Source: Limnanthes douglasii subsp. nivea (Eukaryota > Streptophyta > Magnoliopsida > Brassicales > Limnanthaceae). Taken from it: 64,000 bases of DNA. The DNA lies in assembly GCA_036936605.1 (NCBI GenBank), contig JAUPFV010000002.1:130866376-130930375 (forward strand). Reading direction: 5' to 3'. Under the pieces are notes generated by a model, which had not been told where the DNA came from, made no database searches, and saw only the letters and a list, made by a program, of their open reading frames with translations. The translations under genes and the position numbers were made by a program. Positions 43,061 through 53,813 of this stretch are shown here, one piece after another (positions within the stretch are counted from its first letter, which is position 1; each line of letters begins with the position of its first letter).

Positions 43061-45926
43061 ATTTTATAATTTTTTATTTTATTTTATTTTAATAGTTATT
43101 TGTTTTTTCTATTTTTTAAAATTTAACTTTGATTGATATTTTTAAAGTTAAAGTTAAAATGACAGAATATTATCAATTATAACGTCAATCTAATAAGATT
43201 TTAAAAAAAGATTTAAAGCAAATTGACGTCTATAATTTTTTCAAATTTTCCAGTAAGATATACTTTAAATCTCCTTTTCTCTAAAATCAAATGGTTAAGA
43301 CCATGATAGCAAAATTCTCTTATAAACCTTTTTATTACTCTGCCGCAGTATAGCTATTGAGGGGACTCTCTAGATTGGATTCCCCTAATAGACTTTAAAT
43401 CGACAAAAATATTGTTTTGCGGTCATAAGCAGAAAATCACTTGTCCAAAATAATATAGAGACTCAACATTTGGGTGGAAGCACATAGTCTCACACTTATA
43501 TTAAATTGAGTCTGATAGATGCTTTTCCAATTAATTTGTAGATTAATGTTAAAGTAATCATATGAATCTAATTAAATTTTAATTAAAATTTTGATTTGAT
43601 TTTGATCTAATCATAATATATATAATATTAACCCTAAGCAACTTAACTTCCAATTTTGTTTTCTTTGTGAACCATAATCATAGTTCTGTTTTTTATTTGC
43701 TTACTAAAACTGAATGACAATTGTTTATAAATGTTGTCTTTTAATTATAGAAACTTCTTCTAAATAAATAAAATTTTATATAAATATATAAAGCATGTTT
43801 TTCTTATTATACTTACAAAAAAAATCAAAAGATATATATTATGACCGCAGAGAATAGTGGATGACTATATTAAAATATATAAAACATATTTGTTTTATAA
43901 AACAATATTTTTATCAAAATTGGATGAGTTCTATGATATAAGGAAGAGGCAAAGCAGATCTTCTTCTATGAAGACACTTTCAGGTGATTAAAGTGGAGGC
44001 AAAGTAAGATCTCTTTATAAGGGATGAAAAAAGGAAAAAAAATTTAAAAAAAAATTGAAGAGAAAAACACTATTAAGATTAAGAAAAATAAGTACCTTAA
44101 GATACTTCTAAGACATTTTAGAAGCATATTTATGTTAAAATATTTTATAGATAGATAATCAATATTTTTTTCAATGTACATTATATTGTCAATTAAAAAA
44201 TAAAACTTTAAATCAATAGAAAATAATACATAATATAGATATAGATTTGATACAATTATAGTGTAATATTGTTTTTCTGTTTTGGAATGCTCTTATACCC
44301 ATCTGTTAAGTCAAAATCTGACCTGCCTCATCAAATATACCACACATCAAAAAAATTTAGCCAGGCTAAACGGCAGGCGAAAAACTTGTGAGAATTAACT
44401 ATTTTGTCAACAAAGTTTCTCTAATTTGCAAACCTTTTGAATGCAATAAGGGATCACTTCTTTAGTTATAGATTTCAATTCATTGTTTCCATACCAAAAA
44501 TATATCTATTACAAGATACGAAACATTTATTCTCGCTCAAACAAAGTTTTATATGTATATGCATTTAAGTTCATCTTTCTTTATTAGTTATGACTAATTG
44601 TTTATATTTCGGTGAACTAATATAACTGAAATTCCACTGAGTTATATTTAATTATAAAAACTTATTTTAAGTAATTAAAATTATATAAGAAAATATAAAA
44701 CATATTTTCTTTATTATACTTACCATAAGTTGAACAGATATATATTATGAATATAGAGAATAGTAGATGACTATATTAAAATATATAAAACATATTTTTT
44801 TTCTATAATACAGTTTTTAATCAAAATTGGATGAATAAATGTTTATTGTAAATTTTTCATGATATCAGGAAGAGGCAAAAGGAGGATCTTCTTCTATGAA
44901 ATCCCTCCAAAACAAGATTAGATTTATTTTGGGGTTGACATCAAGCTCGAAGAGAAAAGCATGATAGAGATGAGGAAGAGGTAAATGAGGATATATATTT
45001 TAAGAAATCTTGAAGTTGAGGTAAAGCAAGATCTCTTTATTTTATTTTATTTTGTCAATTTATCAAAATTTATGATTATTTATTTTATATGTTAATAGTT
45101 ATTTGCTTTTTTATTTCTTAAATTTCACTTTTATTGATATTTTTAAAGTTAAAGTTAAAATGACATAATATTATCAATTATAACTTAAATCTAATAAGAT
45201 TAAAAAAATAGATTTAAACCAAATTGATGTCTATAATTTTTTCACATGTGTATTAGTTAGTTTTATTAGTTAGTTTTTTAGAGGGCTATTTCCTATTTTT
45301 CAGTAAGATGTACTTTAAATCTCCTCTTCGCCAAAATCAAATGGTTATGAACATGTAGCAAAATTCTCTTGTAAACTTTTTTATTACTCCACAATGCTGC
45401 AACATAGCTATTGAGGGGACTCTCTGGGTTGGGTTCTCCTAATAGACTTTAAATTGACAAAAATATTGTTCTACGGTCATAAGCAGAAGATCACTTATCC
45501 CAAATAATACAGAGACTCAACATTTGGGTGCAAGCACATAGTCTCACACTTATATTAAATTGAGTCTCTTGTATTTGTATAGGTGGTTTCCCAATTAATT
45601 TGTAGATTAATTTTAAAGTAATCATATGAATCTAATTAAATTTTAATTTTAATTTTGATCTAATCATAATATATATAATATTAACCCTAAGCAACTTAAC
45701 TTCCAGTTTTGTTTTCTTTGTGAACCCTAATCATAGTTGTGTTTTTTATTTGCTTATTAAAAATGACAATTGTTTATAAATGTTGTCTTTTAATTATATA
45801 ATTTTCTTCTAAAGAAATAAAATTTTATATAAATATATAAAACATGTTTTTCTTATTATACTTACCATAAAATCAAAAGATATATATTATGATTGCAGAG
45901 AATAGTAAATGACTATATTAAAATAT

Positions 45927-46985
45927 GGGAAATTGTACCAAAGGTACCTACTCAACTATTCAATTGTCACTTACCACCCAAGGTTTGATCAATTGTTACT
46001 TAATACCCAACTCAACTACCTTATTGTCACTTACAACCTAACTTTATTTTAATACCCTAACTACCCTCACCATTCATGAACAGCCACGTAACCAAAATTT
46101 CTATTTCCTTCTCTTTCCTTCTCTTTCCTACTTTTCCTTTAATTTTATTTTTAAAAGATCTGTATCTTTCGAACCGGAGCTCGAAAAAAATAAATGAAAG
46201 TACCATTACTTTTGTTTTTTAAAAATGAACAAAACTAGATCCATTTATGATTTTTTTTATTTTTTTTTATTTTTTTAAAAAATAAAATTTCACCAGTTGC
46301 AAGCAATTCGCATCTTGAGAATTGTACCACTTTTTTTTTTATCGTTCAGAAATCCTGAGAGTTGCAAGCAATTCGCATCTTATCATGAGAATCGTTCAGA
46401 AATTTGCAAGCAATTCGCATCTTATCATGCGAATCGTTCAGAAATTGCAAGCAATTCGCATCTTATCATGAGAATCGTTCAGAAATTGCAAGCAATTCGT
46501 ATCTTATCCTGAGAATCGTTCAGAATTTGCAAGCAATTCGCATCCTGAGAATTTGGACAAGCAATTCGCATCCTGAGAATTTGCAAGCAATTCGCATCTT
46601 GAGAATTGTACCAGTTTTTTTTTTTTTTATCGTTCAGAAATCTTGAGAGTTGCAAGCTATTCGCATCTTATCATGAGAATCGTTCAGAAATTTGCAAGCA
46701 ATTCGCATCTTATCATGAGAATCGTTCAGAAATTGCAAGCAATTCGCATCTTATCATGAGAATCGTTCAGAAATTGCAAGCAATTTGCATCCTGAGAATT
46801 TGCAAGCAATTCGCATCTTGAGAATTGTACCATTTTTTTTTTATTTTTTTTACCAGCGCGCGCCTTTTTTTAGTCGGGGGTATTTTTGTCCAAATTTCAG
46901 TTCGAGGTACCAAGTTACACTATCCAAAAAGCGGGTACCGCCGGGTAATACCATAGTTGAGAAGGTATTTACCGGTACTTTTCTC
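45927..46985. mobile_element. Non-autonomous Mutator-like element with internal minisatellite
   Basis: 1059 bp flanked by an exact 9-bp duplication TTAAAATAT (45918-45926 and 46986-46994). Terminal repeats: left GGGAAATTGTACCAAAGGTA, right (reverse complement) GAGAAAAGTACCGGTAAATA, both leading to CTCAACTA. No transposase. A minisatellite occupies the right half. It interrupts repeat copy 3, whose sequence resumes exactly after the duplication. Confidence 0.88.
46297..46835. repeat. Minisatellite in the Mutator-like element, about 40-bp unit
   Basis: About a dozen units of TTGCAAGCAATTCGCATCTT plus ATCATGAGAATCGTTCAGAAA, some shortened to GCAAGCAATTCGCATCCTGAGAATT-like forms. A larger block starting TTGCAAGCAATTCGCATC..GAGAATTGTACCA-poly-T-ATCGTTCAGAAATC appears twice (about 46297 and 46584), so a block of about 290 bp was duplicated. 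Open frames here are by-products of the repeat. Confidence 0.9.
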
Positions 46986-47850
46986 TTAAAATATATAAAA
47001 CCTATTTGTTTTATAAAACAATATTTTTATCAAAATTGGATGAGTTCTATTATATAAGGAAGAGAAAAAGCAGGATATTCTTCTATGAAGACAGTTTCAG
47101 GTGATTAAAGTGGAGACAAAGTAAGATCTATTTATAAGGGATGAAAAGAGTAAAAAGGAAAAAGTTTTAAAAAAAATTGGAATATAAAAGCACGATTAAG
47201 ATTAAGAAAGAGAAAGCACCTTAAGATGCTTCTAAGACATTTTATAAGCATATTTATGTTAAAATATTGTATAGATAGATAATCAATATTTTGTTAATGT
47301 GCATTATATTGTCAATTAAAAAATAAAACTTTCAATCAAAAGAAAATAATAAATTTTGTTATGAGAGTTATAGTAGAAAGTAGAAAATATTATAGATATA
47401 GATTTGATAGAATTATAGTGTGATATTGCTTTTATGTTTTGGAATGCTCATAGAAGCATCTGTTAAGTCAAAATCTGACCTACCTGATCAAATATACCAC
47501 GGACCTGAAAATTTTGAGCTAGGCTAAACTGGAGGAGGCAAAAAACTTGTGAGAATTAACTATTTTGTCAATAAAGTTTCTCTAATTTATAAACCTTTGA
47601 ATGCAATAATGGATCACTTCTTCAGTTATAGATTTCAATTCATTGTTTCTATACCCAAAAATATATCTATTACAAGGCACAAAACAATTATTCTCGCTCA
47701 AACAAAGTTTATTCATATTTTTTACAAACCTCGGTATATAATAAAATTCAAACGAGGTACATATATTGCATTATGACAGAAAAAGGAGACTCGTTCATAC
47801 ATGGCACTTCTTACAAGAATCTGGCAAGTTAAAAGATTTAGATGCAGCCA

Positions 47851-48194
47851 CCTAGTTGTCCTTTTTTTTGCAAAAACACAATTGCAGAAAATGAGGGATG
47901 GATCGGCAATATGTTAAATTAACAATTTACTTAGCTAACATAGCAAATTAGCACAATGGCTGCTTAATTTACGTAATTACTTTTCTAGTAGTCAATTTTT
48001 TCTCCACTAATATGAAATTTCTATGGAATTTTCTAGATGATATTACCAACCAATAGCTAGTTTTAGCGCATACGAACCTAACCTCAATAAAAGATGCATT
48101 TCAAAAATCGAATTATATAATAGAACGGGTAGCGGAGAAAAGAGAAAGCATATAATATTACAATATGTATATGGTGGAAGAAGTGATTACCATC
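47851..48194. other. No gene seen; left side of the inversion breakpoint
   Basis: Sequence between the tandem array and the N-terminal half of antisense gene copy 2. A 64-codon minus-strand frame (48278-48084) crosses the point (about 48195) where homology to the antisense gene stops. No LTR of the 51.6-kb family is present here. Confidence 0.45.
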
Positions 48195-49376
48195 CGTCCA
48201 CCACTTTAAAGTCATTCCCCACGTTGTAATGATAGAAGGGGATTTGGTAATTCTTGCACAAGCTTGATACAACAGCAAACTGTTTCATGAGAAGTGGGAT
48301 TTTTGACAGTCTGAACACCATGATGCAGGTGAGGAGAGTTTACCAAGCGTTGGGGCTCAGCTGGCTGGGACATAGTTTGATCAGATGAAAGTATCTAACA
48401 ATCTTTGGGTCTAAGGGGAACCGAAGTCTCCAATCTAGTACTTCGGTGTTGATCATTATCTCGTTCAACTTACAATCCATGGGGGTCTCCAGAGTGATTG
48501 GGATGCTCACTTTTACAGCCTCTAGGATCCCTCATTTAGTTCGAATCCGACCCACCTCAGCCGTGTGGGTGTAGACATAATTAATGTTCTGAAGAGCCAA
48601 CAAATATTTAACATTGACCTTTTTGAAACATGGACATACCTTGCCCTCAAGACTCTCCATAAGAGCGTCCAGATGAGTCATGCCAACCTTTGTTTTAAAT
48701 TTCTGATCTGAGGCTGTATCCTCTGTTTGACCGGACGCCTCGGTCTCGAATGGGGCTTCCTCAATGATGTCCTCTATGTTCTCTTCCATCACTGAGAAAG
48801 GTTGTTCATCTATTTTTTAGACAGGTTGGCTTGGCTTCTTCATTGGTAATTGTACAACTGGTTGTTCAGAAGGCTGTGCAGATCCTGCTTCTGAAATTCT
48901 GATATTTGGTAGAGATTGTTGTCCAGAGGATTTAGTTTGTGGAACAGCCTTTATTGCCTCCGAACCGGAGGGTTTTGAAGATATAGGCGTGGATTTGGTT
49001 TTTGTCTAACATGTAATCCGGCGATGAGTTATTTTCTCTGGTGATTTCTCTATGTCCGAGCCCATTACGATAAATGGTGAGGTTTCCTAACACTAAAGAC
49101 GGCTTTTACGTTGGGAATAGGGTTTTGAGATTCCTGAACTGAAGAATCGGATGTGAGAGGTGTAAGGTTAGTTGTGGATGGAAGCTTTCTGGTTCGAGGG
49201 TTTCTTGAAGAAGATGACCCTTGATCGGCGTTCTGGTTTGATTGGCTACCTTTCTCGCTTGGAGAAGCGAGAAGACCGACAACAATACGATTCTCTCTCG
49301 CTACTTTGTTCTCTCTCTCTAATTCAGACAAGTTCAACCAACCTCTTTTAACTAAGGTGTTTTTGGTTGTGAACAT
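48195..49376 (-). pseudogene. Antisense-gene copy 2, N-terminal half (inverted)
   Basis: ATG at 49376 (MFTTKNTLVKRGWLNLSELE), a Ser/Pro-rich stretch (SSSSRNPRTRKLPSTTNL), several stops, then PLDPKIVRYFHLIKLCPSQL and LLTCIMVFRLSKIPLLMKQF, homologous to 7.6-7.8 kb of Tat-1. Homology continues through FKVVDGW and ends at about 48195, just before the WENG block. The missing C-terminal half begins at about 49.58 kb on the opposite strand. A TATA box lies 85-94 bp before the ATG. Confidence 0.75.
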
Positions 49377-49460
49377 ATATGTCTCAAGAACAATTTAAAT
49401 GTGAACTGAGTTTTCTCTTTAGAAATATTTGAGTGTGGAAGAGAATGAAACAGTGGAAAT

Positions 49461-49470
49461 ATTTATATAT
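49461..49470 (-). promoter_or_regulatory. TATA box of antisense gene copy 2
   Basis: Minus strand TATATAAATA in the context GTTATATATAAATATTTCC, about 85-94 bp from the ATG at 49376. Spacing and motif agree with the Tat-1 antisense gene. Confidence 0.5.
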
Positions 49471-49581
49471 AACAGTGAAAACAGCAGTTACCAAGGAAAA
49501 GAAGAACATAATTTTTGCAATTATTAAAGGCTGCGCAACATGTGAAAAATTGAAACCTATGTAACTTTCTAGGCCTAGTGG

Positions 49582-51178
49582 GTGCGACAATCTAGGAGAA
49601 AAAAACGGTTGGGATGTCGAACCAGAAAAATTAAGGCTGATATGAACCTCAGCCTCATAACTAGTAGATGGAAAAGCACTAGTAAATTCTTTTCTCTATT
49701 TTCTTTATCATTTTTTAAGTTGCAACTTTTTATTTTGACTAATTTATATCTCTCCCCAGTTATACCGAAGGAGTTCTCGGGCCACCTAGAAGCAGGTCAG
49801 AATATTTGTGCGAAGCTAAACACGTGGGCTTTGGAGTTGCTTCAAGTCGAGAAATTTCGTGATGTCTCACTTGTGGAACATTACATGCAGAAGAGACCTT
49901 TCATGGGAAGAGATAACCACCCCTCCCCCTGCTGATATGATCTTGGAGATGACAGAAGCTAAAGACACCAAGTTGTATCTGCCTTCCAGGGCCAAAGACC
50001 CCAGCAAAATAAAGAACAAGAAAATGAAGGCTACAACAGACTTAGCTCAAACAGCTACAGAGGGGACTGGTTCGGAGAACCAAGGTGGTATTGATGTGGC
50101 ATTGCTAAAGAAAGTGGAGGTTCAAACTTTAAAGGAAGTCGGAGAGTAAAAACACCCACCAAGGCCTCCTAAAAAATACAAGAAAAGCAAGGCCATCAGT
50201 GATGAGAAAGCTGCTAAGAAAAAGAAGGTTACTCTGGGGGCAGAGATAATTCTTCGCCCAACTAAAATTCCACCCCCAGCTCCTGCAGAACCCTACCTTG
50301 CAAGAGGAAATCTCAACAGACCTTCAGTCCGGGCAGATTTCTGGTGGAGGAAATGACGAAGTGGACATTGAAGCCTTTTAAGACATTAGTATTTACTTTA
50401 ATGATTTAGAGAAAAATATTTTGCATGTCCTTACCGTCCCTCCAGCTCCTCCAACATGGTAACATACAATGGGAAGTCCTATTCAATATCCGGAGAACAA
50501 GATACTTTAAGTCATGCCTTCTTTGGTTACATCCGACCAGTACTTGATCTGGAGAGGCAAGTAAAAAATCAAACCGGTATTATCAATTCTCTTACCACTG
50601 ACAAGCAAACCTTGTCAGGTAGTCTTCTGAGTGCTCAGCAGAGCATAGAGATGCTGAAGAAGGAAAAAAAAGATTTGGCAACCAAGTTGACCTCATCAGA
50701 AGCAGCCAATACCGAGCTTCAAACCAAATACTCCAGCTTGAAGACTTCTTCCTCACAAAACCTCACAGCTTTGAAAGAGTAGTTGAACACTAAGGATGGT
50801 GTTATCCAAACTTTATCCGATGAGAAAACCAAGTTGGAGAGAACTATTCAGGAGAAGATTAAAGAGAAAGAGGCCTTGGAACGCTAACAAGAACAAGCTA
50901 TCGCAACAGGTATAGAGAAGTATGTCAATGGGATAGTGGATTCCCTAGAGAAAAAAGATGATGAGATCAAATCCGACATGGTGTTGATGTTCCATGAGAC
51001 CTTCCCCAAGAGAACCCTTAGTCTCTTATGGAAATATGTTCAGTATGATGACATCCCATTCTATACTCTAGCAGATGGTGACAAGCGCAACTACTCCAGT
51101 GGAATAGATTCCACAACTGATAATGAAGAAGGAACATATGAGAATTCAAGTGTTAAACTCAAGAGTCCCATGAAATGA
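49582..51178 (+). pseudogene. Antisense-gene copy 2, C-terminal half
   Basis: The plus strand begins in the WENG-like block (a KNGWDVEPEKLRLI stretch is readable with a frame change), then an intron (49682-49759), then IPKEFSGHLEAGQNICAKLN. Further on come a Lys-rich segment (KHPPRPPKKYKKSK, EKAAKKKKVTLG), a Pro-rich run, a strong coiled coil (50456-50782: KKEKKDLATKLTSSEAANTE and flanks) and an acidic end (DSTTDNEEGTYENSSV) at TGA 51178. The order equals that of copies 1 and 4. Stops occur near 50148, 50340 and 50780. It is a pseudogene. Confidence 0.75.
49682..49759 (+). other. Putative intron in antisense gene copy 2
   Basis: GTAAATTC donor after AAAAGCACTA, a T-rich interior and a TCTCTCCCCAG acceptor; 78 nt. 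Splicing in phase 1 joins a WKST- end to IPKEFSGHLEAG, consistent with the other copies. Confidence 0.65.
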
Positions 51179-51601
51179 TTGTGGTGAAGAATAATCGGAA
51201 GGGATTAAGCCCTAAGGTTTTATTGTGTAACTTTTGCTTTTGAAAAACTAAAGTTCTTGGATGGCCAAGGCATTTTGTACTACTGGTCGGTTTAAGTTCG
51301 ACCAGGTTTAATTTATCCAATTTCTCTTCTTTTTAATATTTTGATTTAAATCTTTCATGGCTAATGTTTAAGTAGCCCTAGAATTTCAGAAGTGTTGGAT
51401 CGAGAGTATTTAATATCTCCGATCACATGTATTTAATAGCTACAATCAAACATTAAGCATAGCTGATCTACTCAAGAAACCTTGAGAGTCGGGGTGTTGA
51501 TTAAGTAATTTATACTCAAGATATGGAGTATTTAGCCCATTCAGATCCATCCGAACTGTTTTCCTTACTGGTTTTGAATGTAAAATTCAGGCACCATCGT
51601 C
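51179..51601. other. Leader/3' region between antisense gene copy 2 and the PBS
   Basis: No supported coding region. In an intact element gag and pol would lie between the PBS (51602-51619) and the antisense gene; only about 420 bp remain, so gag-pol is absent. Confidence 0.5.
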
Positions 51602-51619
51602 TCACACTGTGGTCGCCAA
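51602..51619 (-). promoter_or_regulatory. Primer binding site of the 51.6-kb element
   Basis: Minus strand TTGGCGACCACAGTGTGA directly inside the LTR at 51622-51889, closely matching the Tat-3 PBS. It shows that this LTR is a 5' LTR with the element running leftward. Confidence 0.8.
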
Positions 51620-51621
51620 TT

Positions 51622-51889
51622 TGGTTTGGTTTATTTTGGGTTGAGGGTAGACTGGTAAAATGTTTAGAAAGTGTTTTAATAAATTTGGGGTGTTTTATGT
51701 TTAGTGTAGAGAGTAGAAAGATAATTAAGCTGTCTACTAATATTAAATTCTTATCACCCTCATTAATGAGAGTGGTTGTGGTATTTATACCTTAATTACT
51801 GACCCGTGGGCTTATTGGGTCGGGTCATGAAACCGGGTCAAATTTAAAGACTCATTAGTTTTAAGTTAATTAGCAAACGACTTAGTACA
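51622..51889 (-). repeat. 5' LTR of a minus-strand Tat derivative
   Basis: 268 bp. On the minus strand it begins TGTACTAAGT and ends AAACCAAACCA, TG..CA. It is homologous to the solo LTR at 30545-30810. TATA-like GGTATAAATACC lies at about 51782. The body to its left has the C-terminal half of an antisense gene and no gag-pol. Confidence 0.85.
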
Positions 51890-51984
51890 AAGTTAATACA
51901 TTTGTCTTGTTTGGATATTTAGTGGTGTGATATGGTATGGATTTCCTCTATTTGGATAAACTTAATTTACTTAGGTATGGTGAC

Positions 51985-53417
51985 CAAAATCTCCGAACTC
52001 ATCAGTAGCAGCAACTTTTTCTTTCTTGACTTTGACTTTGTACGATTCTAAGTCCTGTATGGCTTTATCTTTTCACTCTTCATTTTCCTCGTACAAAGTA
52101 TTTATTGCTTTAATATTAACATGTTCTTCCTGCAATTATGCTTGGTGTTTTAAACTCAGTGGATGCAATTCTTTTTGGTGTTTCGTAGTCAGTTGGTCAT
52201 TTACTCGCTTTGAAAGACTTAAAATTGATCAACAATTCATTCAAATCACTTCACCCTATATTTTGTTGTCCGCAACGTTTTTTTTATAACAAATGTTATC
52301 TTTTGTATTTTTTTCGAACTGATTCATAACAACTATAGCTTCCTCATTTGGTTTTTTGTTAGTACTTTCAAGGGTCTCAAAAGGTTAGATGATATTAAGC
52401 AACTGTGTTGATGGTTCATTAAGAAACTCTATAAAATATGGGCTAGTATTCTTTTTTTTCCTTAAACAACTCAGCTTGAGAATTATGTCTTCAACTATTC
52501 TTCGGTTTATAGCTTGGGGCCGTATTCCAATTAGGAAAAACAACTCGAGTGTCAGGAGCAACTAATGTTTTCACCAGATCTCCTGACTAAAGAGGCTCAA
52601 TTAATTTATCAGCATCCACAACAGAGTAAGGAGATATCTTCTAGAAGTGACTTTGGACAAATTTGAGTGGATCAAAATGCTTGTAAAATTCATTTGACCA
52701 CTCTTTTGTGGACTCCTTCTCGGCATCATGATGTATTTGATAGCTCTTCAAAATTTATGTATAGAGAAAGTAAAGTCAGTAAAAATTATAAGGATAGCAA
52801 ATATGAAGAAAAATAACACTTACCATTGCTCTTTAATTTCAGAGACAGCCTCTGTGGGTTCTTTGTCAATATTTCTTTTCCATTCTCCCAACAATCATAT
52901 ATAAAGAAACTTTTTTGTTTCCATGTCTTATCAGTTTCGATAAGGTCATCAATTATCTTCGAATAATTTCTGAGGATGAGATAATAAAAAGGAAACACTG
53001 GATTTTTGGAGACACGTGTATTAACTATAAACTACTCGATAAGGAGAGGAATTTTGGCCAATCTCTAAGCCATAATGCAAGATAGTAGTATGAACTAAAG
53101 GTTAGGATTTTCTTGGTTACAGCATAGGTCAATAATTTTGAAGTAGTCCACAATTACTAGATCCAACAGAAACTGCAGACCTCATGTCAAAATTTCTAGA
53201 TAAACTACCAATTCATTGTCAACATATAAAAAAGTTTATTTCCTATAAATGGTAGCAAAAAAGAGACGTTATATAGAATTCTTTATTGTATACGAAGTGT
53301 GGCTTAATCAGATTGGTTAAACCATTCACATTGCACATTATAAAGTGCAATAAGATATTCAGGCATGACGTAGAAAAGATCAACGCTCAAAGTGGCAGCT
53401 ATTTTGGCAGGAAATTT
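51985..53417 (-). pseudogene. Antisense-gene copy 3, fragment
   Basis: The minus strand runs from the left edge of Tat-5 to about 51985: MPEYLIALYNVQCEWFN; LLDLVIVDYFKIIDLCCNQE and SCIMA (homologous to PLDPEIMRYFELISLCPSQL of copy 1); frame 52998-52786 with KIIDDLIETDKTWKQKSFFI and YDCWENGKEI; an intron; then EWSNEFYKHFDPLKF, ADKLIEPL and a coiled coil (LQEEHVNIKAINTLYEENEE). The N-terminus is cut off by the Tat-5 insertion. The region after the coiled coil meets the LTR at 51889. Confidence 0.78.
52746..52823 (-). other. Putative intron in antisense gene copy 3
   Basis: GTAAGTGTT donor (consensus plant donor) after AAGAGCAATG, acceptor TTTTGAAG; 78 nt, T-rich. Phase 1, at the same protein position as in the other three copies. 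Confidence 0.65.
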
Positions 53418-53719
53418 TGATATGAAAGTAAGAATTTAAGGACTGAAATGTAAATAATATAAGTTTTGTAGAACAATTATGACTTTGTAATATTATTGAG
53501 GACTAAGTGTAATTTACCCCCTTTTATATATCTGTTTTCAGTTTGAAGCTGAGTCTTAGCGCCTCTATATAAAGGGCAAGGCTGAACTAATAAAGGGGTT
53601 GAACACTTTTTGATCTAACTTAATTATGCTCTGACTTTCTCTCTCTAAAACTCTCTCTCTCTATGGAAGTCACGTATTACTTTTTACTAAGGCAACATTC
53701 TTAATAACTGAACTCACCA
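53418..53719 (+). repeat. Tat-5 5' LTR
   Basis: 302 bp, TGATATGAAAG..ACTCACCA. TATA box TATATAAA at 53566-53573, followed by a CT-rich leader. The 3' LTR matches at both ends but lacks about 67 bp around the TATA box. Confidence 0.9.
53566..53573 (+). promoter_or_regulatory. Tat-5 5' LTR TATA box
   Basis: TATATAAA in GCCTCTATATAAAGGGCAAG. It is absent from the 3' LTR because of a deletion. Confidence 0.75.
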
Positions 53720-53721
53720 AA

Positions 53722-53739
53722 TTGGCGACTCCTCTGGGG
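53722..53739 (+). promoter_or_regulatory. Tat-5 primer binding site
   Basis: TTGGCGACTCCTCTGGGG, two bases after the LTR end, in the same place as the other Tat PBS sequences of the window. Confidence 0.85.
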
Positions 53740-53813
53740 ACGATTAAGAATCAGTGACTTGCTTGTTCGAATTTTAATACAATCTTTTGGTTTTTTCGTT
53801 TCAATTCAATATA

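Larger units (their letters stand above)
39985..47850. repeat. Long tandem array: three copies of a roughly 2-kb unit
   Basis: Unit landmarks recur in order. ACAAAAGGAGGATCTTCTTC lies at about 40313, 42868 and 44877; GGAAGAGGCAAAGCAGATCT at about 41400, 43943 and (diverged) 47060; TAACCCTAAGCAACTTAACT at about 41090, 43630 and 45682. Spacing is about 2.0-2.2 kb after subtracting later insertions (42220-42566 and 45927-46985). Within each unit the two halves are also related (both have 'ATTAAAATATATAAAAC ... CAAAATTGGATGA ... AAGAG-CAAA-AGATCTTCTTC'), so the unit looks like a dimer of an approximately 1-kb monomer. AT-rich, no host gene. Confidence 0.85.

Noticed and set aside
46297..47057. 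Several overlapping 71-90 codon frames with repeated Q-A-I-R-I-L
   Set aside because: By-products of the minisatellite inside the Mutator-like element.
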